A stretch of DNA of 64,000 nt from CAZAFL01 sp964484465. GTDB lineage: Bacteria; Bacteroidota; Ignavibacteria; UBA10030; SZUA-254. The position numbers and the translations under genes are program-made. The DNA lies in assembly GCA_964484465.1 (NCBI GenBank), contig CAZAFL010000008.1:1-64000 (forward strand), in the 5' to 3' direction. Below, one piece after another: positions 25,586 through 33,676 of this stretch. Numbering within the stretch: the stretch's first letter is position 1; each line of letters begins with the position of its first letter. The notes under the pieces are model-generated. The model was not told the origin of the DNA. It was given only the letters and a program-made list of their open reading frames with translations, and searched no databases.

Positions 25586-27550
25586 TCATCGGATCAAAAT
25601 AAGCTGTCTTGTGAGGCTGAAATTTCCAGACCGCAAACGACAGAAATATACTCCACCTGGCAATCCCGCCGCATCCCAATGCACAACATGTTCTCCTGCA
25701 TCCTGTTCCCCGGAAACAAGATTTGCAACTTCCCTCCCGAGGACGTCATATATGCTTAATGAAACAACCGACCTCATCGGAAGGTGGAAAGAAATATTTG
25801 TCGATGGATTAAAGGGATTGGGGTAATTCTTCAGCAAAAGAATACCGTCGGGAGTTTGTGCAAACCGATCCTTTACGGATGTTGCGGGTGTTGAATGAAG
25901 CTTGAAAGCGTACGGAAACATCCAGCTGTACGATGCTGGTTGAGCTTCTATCTCTAAATAATACTTGCCTGCATCAAGAAGAACTGTTGTATCAATGGTA
26001 CTAAACGTATTGCTGTACTTGATGAATTTTCTGTTATACATCGAATCAAAAACAGCAATGCTTGATTGCGGGACCGAAATGTTGGTCATTGTTATATTCA
26101 ATTGACTGTTCGATGCAAGACTGAACACATAATCGTCATAATCTTCTGTGAATGAATTTGCCAGACTCTGCGTGGTTATCAGTCCGTAATACAACGTGTC
26201 CATGCCAATGCTGTACGACTGATCGAAATACGTGGGTTCATCCAGACCTTCGAGGTTGGTTATGACTTGTTTTGGAAGGTCCGTATGGAATGCATTGACT
26301 AAAAATGTATCCGCGCCGATTGCATAATAGTTGTTCAGGTTCGCCCGTGATGCATCGACAATCCCGTCTCCCGATACTCCTCCGGTGCCAATGACACATG
26401 AATACACAGGGTCAACCGGCAGTTTCTTTTGATTAAGACCGACAACGTTGTCGCCAACATTACCATTACAATCAACATCCATATTGTTAAAACCCAATGA
26501 AGCCAAATTATTCTCGTTTCCCCCAAACAGATAGACTCCTGCACTGTCATTTGAATACGACCAACGTAAATCCCGAACTGCTTCTGAGTATCCGTCAAGC
26601 AGACCGAACGTCGCCTGATTACTCCCGCCATGCGGCGTGCCTATTGTCAGCAATTTCGCAACATGATGCCTCCCGTCCGACTGCCAGTTGAACGCATTCT
26701 GAAGATATTCCCGCGAGGCAAGGCCACCCATACTGTGTCCCGCCAAAATCACTTTGTCAGCCCCAGTCTTATCTAACACATGCTTGACCATTACTCTCAG
26801 AGCTTTCCCTTGCTTGACAATTGCCGAGAGGTTGCTCTCAACGGTATTATTGTACGCAGAGCCGTCCGGGTCGACATCAAAATTGACCGTATAGTAATCA
26901 CCGGCATTCAATGCAGATTGTAGTGTAAAATCATGGAGGTCGTTTGCGAGAAGCGCTGTCGAAAGATTTCCATCGTAGTTTAGACAATAATCCATCCTCC
27001 CACCGAACGACCATCCGAATCGGTCGAGCTGTGACAGCATTGTATTCCAGGTTTGATCGTTGCTGTTGAGACCGTGTATGAAAATAATTGGATAAGGAAT
27101 GTGCTGCCTATAGACAATACTATTTGTAACATTCAGTTGAGTTGAGGGCAGATAGAAACCATTGTTTTCATCCGACTCTGAGACCTCATTGAATGGATCG
27201 ACAACCCAACCGACATAATAATTGCCAGCGGAAATGGAGGAAGGTACAGGTACGATAATTTGCTTTGATTCACTGATTGCACCCACAGCCAGAGGTTCAA
27301 CTGAAACACAACCGATTAGTGTTCCGTTTGAGATGGCTGTAGTGGGTGAAAGGTAAAAAGAAAGATGGCTTTTCGCCGAATGACCGGTCCCGACATTCTC
27401 AACACTTGCGGCAACTGTCAGCGGGCTTCCCCGATTTGCGATGGCTGGTGAAAATTCACCGTTCAAAACAACCAGATCGGGAAGTTGTCCAAACGAAAAA
27501 CTGAAAAAGGTCAAACTCGTGATAATTATTGCAGAAAAAGTTTTTCTCAT
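25586..27550 (-). CDS. T9SS-exported alpha/beta hydrolase (lipase/esterase-like) with CARDB domain
   Basis: 654 residues. A signal peptide (1-22) precedes a CARDB-type adhesion/linker domain (about 24-140). The alpha/beta-hydrolase domain follows, with the oxyanion HG at 159-160 (IFIHGLN) and nucleophile elbow GHSMGG (Ser273), then TIGTPHGGSN as in PGAP1-like lipases. A pre-peptidase-like beta domain occupies about 450-560, and the T9SS type A domain (NYPNPFNP, GREV, GVYFCRLRSGN) ends the protein. GAGAGG lies before the ATG. Predicted to be secreted or held on the cell surface; substrate unknown. Confidence 0.92.
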   Translation of the reverse strand: MRKTFSAIIITSLTFFSFSFGQLPDLVVLNGEFSPAIANRGSPLTVAASVENVGTGHSAKSHLSFYLSPTTAISNGTLIGCVSVEPLAVGAISESKQIIVPVPSSISAGNYYVGWVVDPFNEVSESDENNGFYLPSTQLNVTNSIVYRQHIPYPIIFIHGLNSNDQTWNTMLSQLDRFGWSFGGRMDYCLNYDGNLSTALLANDLHDFTLQSALNAGDYYTVNFDVDPDGSAYNNTVESNLSAIVKQGKALRVMVKHVLDKTGADKVILAGHSMGGLASREYLQNAFNWQSDGRHHVAKLLTIGTPHGGSNQATFGLLDGYSEAVRDLRWSYSNDSAGVYLFGGNENNLASLGFNNMDVDCNGNVGDNVVGLNQKKLPVDPVYSCVIGTGGVSGDGIVDASRANLNNYYAIGADTFLVNAFHTDLPKQVITNLEGLDEPTYFDQSYSIGMDTLYYGLITTQSLANSFTEDYDDYVFSLASNSQLNITMTNISVPQSSIAVFDSMYNRKFIKYSNTFSTIDTTVLLDAGKYYLEIEAQPASYSWMFPYAFKLHSTPATSVKDRFAQTPDGILLLKNYPNPFNPSTNISFHLPMRSVVSLSIYDVLGREVANLVSGEQDAGEHVVHWDAAGLPGGVYFCRLRSGNFSLTRQLILIR

Positions 27551-27609
27551 TATACCTCTCGAAGATTCGTCTACGCCATTCGGAAAATTTGCAGAAGATT
27601 ATCTCCCCG

Positions 27610-28557
27610 TTAGAGACTCTCCTGACCGAATAAATCACCGGCAAGGTACTTTAAGCCGGTATCGACAGCAACGGTAACGACGATATGGCCCGTGCCCAAT
27701 TCTCGGGCAAGCATACAGGCACCGATCACATTCATGCCGCTCGATGTGCCAGCAAAAATTCCTTCTTCTCTCGCGAGACGCCATGCCATTTTCCGACTTT
27801 CCACCTCATCAATTCCTCGTGCTTCGTCATACAACGTTTTGTCAAGCAGGGGTGGCACAAACCCTATTCCTATGCCTTCGACATGATGTGTTCCGCTTAT
27901 CCCTTTCGAAATGACCGGCGTAGATGCAGGTTCAAGCGCAACGATTTTCGGAGCAGGCTTGAGCCGGCGTATGACACGGGCTACACCCATCAACATGTGG
28001 GAGGTACCGACCGAGGCGCAAAAAGCGTGTATGGGTCCGGCGATTTGATTAATCAGTTCGTAGCCAATCTTTTCATATCCTTTCGAAGCATCAGCATTAT
28101 GAAGTTGATTCGTGAAGTAGCCTCCTTCAGACTCTACAATTTGTTTTGCACGCTGCATCATCCGGGGAATAAGGTCCGGAGTGACTTTTCCTCCCTCACT
28201 GGGAACGATAGTTAACTGAGCTCCAAACGCCTTCATCGTTTGGAGTTTCTCTTTCGCAAATGCATCAGAAGAAACGACATTGAAACGATAACCTTTGAAC
28301 GCGCAGACAAACGCGAGCGAGGAGCCGGTACTGCCACCGGTGTATTCAACCACTGATATTCCCGGGCGAAGATCACCCCGATTCTCCGCCTCTTCTATCA
28401 TCGATAAAGCCATACGATCTTTATAGGATCCAGTTGGGTTGTAGTATTCGAGTTTGACAAACACATCTGCTGAATTCGGTGGCACTACTCGGTTTAGACG
28501 AATAAGAGGAGTGTTACCGATTGCCTGCAGCACGGTGGGGACTGTTTTTCCGGTCAT
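27610..28557 (-). CDS. Cysteine-synthase-family PLP enzyme
   Basis: 315 residues, fold type II PLP enzyme. PLP lysine K46 lies in GSYKDRMAL. The substrate loop reads EYTGGSTGSSLA, where O-acetylserine sulfhydrylases usually have TSGNTG, so this is a subgroup rather than classical CysK. The phosphate-binding region SVGTSHMLMG is present. It may make cysteine from an activated serine, or act in a related beta-replacement. Its ATG overlaps the stop of the upstream T9SS gene (ATGA), which implies translational coupling to an exported protein, an odd pairing. Confidence 0.88.
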   Translation of the reverse strand: MTGKTVPTVLQAIGNTPLIRLNRVVPPNSADVFVKLEYYNPTGSYKDRMALSMIEEAENRGDLRPGISVVEYTGGSTGSSLAFVCAFKGYRFNVVSSDAFAKEKLQTMKAFGAQLTIVPSEGGKVTPDLIPRMMQRAKQIVESEGGYFTNQLHNADASKGYEKIGYELINQIAGPIHAFCASVGTSHMLMGVARVIRRLKPAPKIVALEPASTPVISKGISGTHHVEGIGIGFVPPLLDKTLYDEARGIDEVESRKMAWRLAREEGIFAGTSSGMNVIGACMLARELGTGHIVVTVAVDTGLKYLAGDLFGQESL

Positions 28558-30056
28558 TTAATAACCATTAGTTTCTTAGTCTGTGAATATGTGCCAGCAT
28601 TCAATCGGTAAAAATATACCCCACCGGCAAATTCAGATGCATTCCATTTGATGGATTTATAGCCGGGTGGTTGGAATTCATCAACCAGCGTCGCAACAAG
28701 TCGTCCGAGAATGTTGTACACTTTCAGCGTGACATAATTGTCAACTGGCAATCGATAATCGATAACCGTTGAAGGGTTAAAAGGATTTGGGTAATTTTGA
28801 CTTAACTTGTATTCGGCAGAAATCGAATTTACACGGTCAGTTTTGACTGATGTTGCAATTCCATTCGAATCGGTTCTTATCAGATACATATCATAGTTAC
28901 CGTTACCGGGAGAAGTGGTCCAACCAGTGACAATAAACCCGCCATCAAAAGTCTGCCTGACAGATCCGCCACCATCAATCCCATTGCTCCCAAAAGTCTT
29001 CGTCCACAGTAATTTACCCGAACTATTTGTTCGTACCAGATAGACATTTCCGGAATCAGCACCAAACGATTGAGTTAACCCCGTGAAGACGTAACCATGG
29101 TCTGACGTTTGAATGACTGAACGAGCAAAATCTACATCCGTTCCACCGTAGGAATTCGTCCAGAGCGTATCTCCGAGAGAATCCGTTTTGACAAGATATG
29201 CATCCGGCGTTCCGACGCCATTGGGGTCGATCCATCCCCCAATGATAAAACCTCCATCGGATGTAAGATCAATGGAATATGCCGTTGTATGTTTAACTCC
29301 ACCGCAATCCTTCATCCATTGAGGGTTGCCTGCTATATCTGTCTTTACAAGCTGGACCGTAGAAGTGTTATCAGCGAAGGACCAGCTGTAACCGGCGGTG
29401 ATATACCCTCCATCAGATGTTTGTACAACATCATACGCGATATCCGGGGCGTTTCCACCGAACGTTCTCGTCCATACTGTATCACCGGACGAGTTGACCT
29501 TAATAAGGTAAACTTCATCGAAGCCAGCACCAAACGACCACGTCTCTCCAACAATAATATACCCTCCGTCTGATGTCTGTCGAAAACCGAGGCCCTTATC
29601 ATTGTCTGCACCGCCAAATGTTCTTGTCCAAAGTGTATCTCCAGATGAGTTTGTTTTAACGAGGTAAACATCCTCCATGCCGGAGCCAAACGATTTCGTT
29701 CGACCAACTATCGCATAGCCGCCGTCGAAGGTCTGTTGAACGGCAAATCCATCATCATTGCCAGCTCCGCCGTACGTTCTTGTCCAGAGGGTATCTCCAT
29801 GTGAATCTGTTCTAACGAGATACATATCCGACGCACCGGCGCCAAAAGATGTTGTGCTACCCGCTATAATATATCCTTTATCGGAAGTTTGCAGGACAGA
29901 CACGCCAATATCCTTACCGGCTCCACCATACGTCTTTTCAAATGTGATTTGAGCATTTGCGGAAGGAACCATGATAAGGAAAATCAATATCAGAGTGAAA
30001 GACGAGTTCATCTTTAGGGTGTGCATGTCAGGGTATTCGATCTTCAAAAACGACAT
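28554..30056 (-). CDS. T9SS-exported seven-repeat beta-propeller protein
   Basis: 500 residues. Starts at 30056, 30026 or 30011 are possible; the last two begin just before the signal peptide (FTLILIFLIMVPSANAQ), and none has a good ribosome site. Residues 39-400 consist of seven consecutive units of 52 residues, each with a GG-x-x-D start, Q-T-S/F-D-G-G-Y/F, a V/I-x-G turn, Y-L-V/I-K/R-T and a closing G-D-T-L-W. Seven such units fit one closed seven-bladed propeller. The T9SS type A domain (NYPNPFNP, GVYFYRL, KLMVIK) follows. Predicted extracellular; binding role unknown. The stop overlaps the cysteine-synthase-like gene start. Confidence 0.9.
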   Translation of the reverse strand: MSFLKIEYPDMHTLKMNSSFTLILIFLIMVPSANAQITFEKTYGGAGKDIGVSVLQTSDKGYIIAGSTTSFGAGASDMYLVRTDSHGDTLWTRTYGGAGNDDGFAVQQTFDGGYAIVGRTKSFGSGMEDVYLVKTNSSGDTLWTRTFGGADNDKGLGFRQTSDGGYIIVGETWSFGAGFDEVYLIKVNSSGDTVWTRTFGGNAPDIAYDVVQTSDGGYITAGYSWSFADNTSTVQLVKTDIAGNPQWMKDCGGVKHTTAYSIDLTSDGGFIIGGWIDPNGVGTPDAYLVKTDSLGDTLWTNSYGGTDVDFARSVIQTSDHGYVFTGLTQSFGADSGNVYLVRTNSSGKLLWTKTFGSNGIDGGGSVRQTFDGGFIVTGWTTSPGNGNYDMYLIRTDSNGIATSVKTDRVNSISAEYKLSQNYPNPFNPSTVIDYRLPVDNYVTLKVYNILGRLVATLVDEFQPPGYKSIKWNASEFAGGVYFYRLNAGTYSQTKKLMVIK

Positions 30057-30110
30057 TTAACGCAAGGTGCAAAAATATGTACTTATATTCTTTCGGGAGG
30101 GTTCTATTAA

Positions 30111-30139
30111 AAATTAAGCATAGTGGGGGAAAGTGTCAA
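30111..30139 (-). promoter_or_regulatory. Putative promoter of the propeller/cysteine-synthase operon
   Basis: TTGACA, 17 bases, TAATTT on the minus strand, about 50 bases upstream of the first possible start. Confidence 0.6.
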
Positions 30140-30214
30140 CTGTCCAACAGGTTATTGTTAGCTTGCCTCCGCCGGGAATCCTTACAATGTCCTCGCTCTT
30201 GAACCCACTGATTG

Positions 30215-30244
30215 TTGAGTCTCTCCAAAACTTTTTGTATCTTT
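30215..30244 (+). promoter_or_regulatory. Putative promoter of the aldehyde dehydrogenase operon
   Basis: TTGAGT, 17 bases, TATCTT, followed by T; about 65 bases before the first gene's GTG start. Confidence 0.55.
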
Positions 30245-30315
30245 ACCCGTCATTTCTACCGTGTTTTCTTCAAGAATTACGAAAATAACATCTCTACTAC
30301 TTGGAAAGGCTTAAT

Positions 30316-30795
30316 GTGGAACTTCAATTTACACTCTTGTTTCATTTCATCGGTTTCGGACTGCTCGTAACGCTCAACGTTGCAGGGTTTATCCTCAACA
30401 TGCAATACAAGAAAGCGCCCGACTTCCAGACGAAGGCGATCATCGTCAGGGCAATCCGCCCACTTGGCTTACTGAGCCCCGTTGCAGTCCTCATCATGCT
30501 CATCACCGGCATCGGCAACATGCATAGTCTTGGTCTCGGGGTGCTCGACGTCGGTTGGCTCACGGCAAAAATTATTTTCTTCGCGATCGCAGTCATCAGC
30601 GGCATCCTCTTCGGGATCGTCGCCAAGAAGCGCGGAACGCTCGTCAACCAGATTGCCGCCGGCAAAGGAGACGCAAACGCTGAAGCGCAGCTCAAGGGTT
30701 ACGATAAGCAGATCGACCTTTTCCATGTTGTCATGCCGATTCTCCTCATCACGATTCTCTGGCTCTCCATCTACGGACGGCTCGGAGGTCAATGA
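30316..30795 (+). CDS. Four-helix integral membrane protein of unknown function
   Basis: 159 residues. Four hydrophobic helices lie at about 4-24, 45-67, 75-98 and 133-152; a charged, Gln/Ala-rich loop lies between the third and fourth. GTG 30316 is chosen because GGAAAGG sits 6 bases before it; a TTG at 30301 is possible. The pattern resembles CopD/DUF2269-like membrane proteins, but this is a loose likeness. It is the first gene of the plus operon and ends two bases before the aldehyde dehydrogenase start. Confidence 0.82.
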   Translation: MELQFTLLFHFIGFGLLVTLNVAGFILNMQYKKAPDFQTKAIIVRAIRPLGLLSPVAVLIMLITGIGNMHSLGLGVLDVGWLTAKIIFFAIAVISGILFGIVAKKRGTLVNQIAAGKGDANAEAQLKGYDKQIDLFHVVMPILLITILWLSIYGRLGGQ

Positions 30796-30796
30796 A

Positions 30797-32299
30797 GTGA
30801 GAGAGTACTCTCTCTATATTAACGGTGAATTTGTTCCATCATCCTCAGGGAAAACCTTCGATTCCAAAAACCCGTTCAACGGGCAACCACTCGCACGTAT
30901 CTCTCGCGCAAGTGTTGAAGACGCACAGCGTGCTATTGCTTCGGCACGAAAGGCTTTCGACGACGGCTCGTGGACAACAATGTCACGCGAAGAACGAGGG
31001 GCTCTTATTAAAGCAGTCTCCGATAAAATCAATGAACATAAAACTGAGCTGGAACAGCTTGAAGTAGAAGACTCCGGCTCGACAATCCGCAAGGCGAAAG
31101 AAGACGTTTACCTCAGCGCTCGCGCAATGAATTATTTTTCGAAGCTCGCAACAATCGAACCTGTCCAACTGATCGATGGCCTTTCGAAACCGGGCTTCAG
31201 CCAGAATTTACTTGCTCACGAACCGATAGGTGTTGTCGCCGCAATTATTCCATGGAATTTTCCTCTCAAGATGGCAATTTGGAAACTCGGACCTGCACTT
31301 GCTGCGGGGAACACCATCGTCCTGAAGCCGTCGGAGCTCACCCCCATCACGGCAGTGGAATTGGCAAAAATATTTGATGAGATAAAGCTTCCTCCGGGTG
31401 TCGTAAACATCATTCCTGGATTCGGCGAAGATGTTGGTGAAGAACTGGCAAAGAACCCGATGGTTGATAAAGTTTCCTTCACCGGATCGACGGCGGTTGG
31501 AAGGCGGGTGATGTCGCTTGCATCATCTTCTTTAAAAAAATGTACACTCGAATGCGGCGGTAAATCGGCGAATATCATTCTCGACGACGCCGACATGAAC
31601 CTGGCAGTCGACGGGTCACTCTATGCCATTTTCTACCACCAGGGTCAATGTTGTGAGGCGGGAACAAGATTGTTCCTTCCGGAAAAAATCCACGACGAGT
31701 TTTTGAATCGTATGGTGGAAAAAACTAAAAAGATGAAACTCGGCAACCCCAAAGATGTCGCTACCGACATCGGACCGGTTATTTCTGAACAACAACAAGA
31801 ACGAGTGTTAGGGTACATCCGGAGCGGAATTCAGCAGGGGGCAAAGGTTGCAGTCGGCGGTTCTGCACCGGTCCGCCCGGATCTGAAGGATGGCTTTTTT
31901 GTCGAACCGACCATTTTCACCGGCGTTGATAACAAGATGAAAATCGCCCAGGAGGAAATTTTTGGGCCCGTCCTTTCCGTCATCAAATATTCCTCCATCG
32001 ACGAGGCTGTTGCAAAAGCAAATGACTCTATGTACGGACTTGGAGGAGGCGTCTGGTCGCGCGATAAGGAAAAAGCAATTTCGGTCGCAAAGAGATTACG
32101 CGCAGGCACTGTATGGGTAAACGAATGGCACCTACTCTCCGAAAAAGCACCCTTTGGCGGATACAAACAAAGCGGCATAGGCCGGGAGTTCGGCATTGAA
32201 GGACTGCACGAGTACACCGAAGTGAAGCACCTCCACATCGACGAGGTCGGCGCACGGGAAAAAAAGTTCTGGTATGATACTGTCGTTCCAAAATCGTAA
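30797..32299 (+). CDS. NAD(P)-dependent aldehyde dehydrogenase
   Basis: Oxidises an aldehyde to a carboxylic acid. 500 residues from GTG 30797, with GGAGG eight bases upstream and the protein starting REYSLYINGEFV. The frame is open further upstream, but that part overlaps the membrane-protein gene in another phase. Key residues are present: N154 (IPWNFP), general base E252 (LECGGKS), nucleophile C286 (GQCCEAGTR) and EEIFGPVLSV. Closest in style to the betaine/retinal-type class of ALDHs; the substrate is not known. The downstream genes give no pathway clue. Confidence 0.94.
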   Translation: MREYSLYINGEFVPSSSGKTFDSKNPFNGQPLARISRASVEDAQRAIASARKAFDDGSWTTMSREERGALIKAVSDKINEHKTELEQLEVEDSGSTIRKAKEDVYLSARAMNYFSKLATIEPVQLIDGLSKPGFSQNLLAHEPIGVVAAIIPWNFPLKMAIWKLGPALAAGNTIVLKPSELTPITAVELAKIFDEIKLPPGVVNIIPGFGEDVGEELAKNPMVDKVSFTGSTAVGRRVMSLASSSLKKCTLECGGKSANIILDDADMNLAVDGSLYAIFYHQGQCCEAGTRLFLPEKIHDEFLNRMVEKTKKMKLGNPKDVATDIGPVISEQQQERVLGYIRSGIQQGAKVAVGGSAPVRPDLKDGFFVEPTIFTGVDNKMKIAQEEIFGPVLSVIKYSSIDEAVAKANDSMYGLGGGVWSRDKEKAISVAKRLRAGTVWVNEWHLLSEKAPFGGYKQSGIGREFGIEGLHEYTEVKHLHIDEVGAREKKFWYDTVVPKS

Positions 32300-32325
32300 A
32301 CATTATTAACGAAAGGATTGTTCGC

Positions 32326-33336
32326 ATGAAATCACTCATCATCTGCGTTCTATTCATCGCGTTTATCGCGGGCGGCTGCCAGCAGAAGAAAGTCGAGCCC
32401 TTGGCTGTCGGAGATATGAACGAATACAAAGACCCGGGCTACGGTTTCAAAATCAAATACCCGAAGGACTGGAAACAGCTGGGGACGACCGGCAAAGCGG
32501 TCTTCGCGCAGTCGCAGGAAATTATCGATAAATTCCAAAACCCTTCCACGGGCTTAGAGGGTGCGATGGTGACGGTTGAAGTGGTGAAGTACGAAGGTAA
32601 AAATGCCGACACATTGGTGCAGTCCGGCAAAGATGAGCTTCAACAAACCTGGCAAAACATTGAGATACGACCCGACGCTCTGCCGAAGCTGACAATTGCC
32701 GGAAAGCAGGCAACGAGCGTCCAGTATGCAATCCCGGTCAGCTCCAAAAAGAAAATTGTCGGCATTGACTGGTACGTTCCCGGCGATACCGCAATGTACA
32801 AAATGTCGATTCTGAGTTTCGGCGGGGACCAGGCGACGATCAATACGAATATCTTCAATGCGATGATGAATTCATTCGAGCTTCCCGTTATCGTTGCCAG
32901 GAAAGCAGACACATGGACGGCTTCAGGAAATCTCGAGACTTATAAATCAGATTTCTTCACGATGCAATACCCCGACAACCTGAATTTTGTCCCCCAGCAG
33001 AAAAAAGATAAAGACCTCGTGATGGAACTGCGGGCAGACCGGCTTGACTGTAGTATCCACATCGATGTGTTTGATGCGAAGAAATTAACTGTTGACAAGG
33101 TGTGGGAACAAAACAAGGGAAAATACAAAGCCAAGGCAAAAGGTGAGACGACCCTCGACGGCAATAAGGCGTACTGGGTGGATTATCCTGCAGGTGTTCC
33201 CAATATCACCAGTCGGGCGTATTTTGTCGTGAAGAACGATAAAGTTATCCGTACGACTATCAACTATTTTGCTCCGCAAAAGGACATTTACTTTACCGTC
33301 TTCGAAAAATGCGTGAGCTCGATGAAACTTAAATAA
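32326..33336 (+). CDS. Lipoprotein with two PsbP/DUF1795-like domains
   Basis: 336 residues. A lipoprotein signal peptide ends at the lipobox IAGGC, so it is anchored in the inner or outer membrane facing the periplasm. Two similar domains follow, each starting with a Y-K-D/S-x-x-F-x-K/Q-Y-P-x-x-W/L motif (around residues 40 and 215), resembling the PsbP/MOG1-like fold. Function unknown. AAAGGA precedes the ATG. Middle gene of the plus operon. Confidence 0.88.
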   Translation: MKSLIICVLFIAFIAGGCQQKKVEPLAVGDMNEYKDPGYGFKIKYPKDWKQLGTTGKAVFAQSQEIIDKFQNPSTGLEGAMVTVEVVKYEGKNADTLVQSGKDELQQTWQNIEIRPDALPKLTIAGKQATSVQYAIPVSSKKKIVGIDWYVPGDTAMYKMSILSFGGDQATINTNIFNAMMNSFELPVIVARKADTWTASGNLETYKSDFFTMQYPDNLNFVPQQKKDKDLVMELRADRLDCSIHIDVFDAKKLTVDKVWEQNKGKYKAKAKGETTLDGNKAYWVDYPAGVPNITSRAYFVVKNDKVIRTTINYFAPQKDIYFTVFEKCVSSMKLK

Positions 33337-33346
33337 GGAATTTGTC

Positions 33347-33676
33347 ATGGATCATTCAGCAGTCACCACAGCGTTCACGATCGAAGGGTACAGGATTGCA
33401 AAAAATTTAGGAATCGTCCGTGGAATTACCGTCCGGTCGAGGTCACTTGTCGGGAACATCGGTGCAGGTTTCCAGGTATTATTCGGCGGCAGGATTTCCC
33501 TGTACCAGGAGCTCTGTGAACATGCACGCCAGGAAGCTTATGACCTCATGTTTCAACATGCACAGCAGATGGGGGCAAATGCCATTGTGGGAATGCGTTA
33601 TGATGCGAATGAAGTTGCAACGGGCGTAACAGAAGTGCTTGCTTACGGTACCGCAGTCGTTGTGGAAAAAGGATAG
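33347..33676 (+). CDS. YbjQ-family (UPF0145) heavy-metal-binding-domain protein
   Basis: 109 residues, full length for the family. It shows the internal GGRISLYQELCEHARQEAY stretch split by DLMFQHA and ANAIVGMRYDANEV, typical of YbjQ. The family is annotated as putative heavy-metal binding, but no biochemical role is firmly known. It lies 10 bases after the lipoprotein gene and directly abuts the next gene. Confidence 0.93.
   Translation: MDHSAVTTAFTIEGYRIAKNLGIVRGITVRSRSLVGNIGAGFQVLFGGRISLYQELCEHARQEAYDLMFQHAQQMGANAIVGMRYDANEVATGVTEVLAYGTAVVVEKG

Noticed and set aside
30482..30796. In-frame 105-codon extension upstream of the aldehyde dehydrogenase
   Set aside because: It lies in another phase over the membrane-protein gene, is Ser/Arg-rich with no family similarity, and GGAGG plus GTG 30797 fits the ALDH N-terminus.
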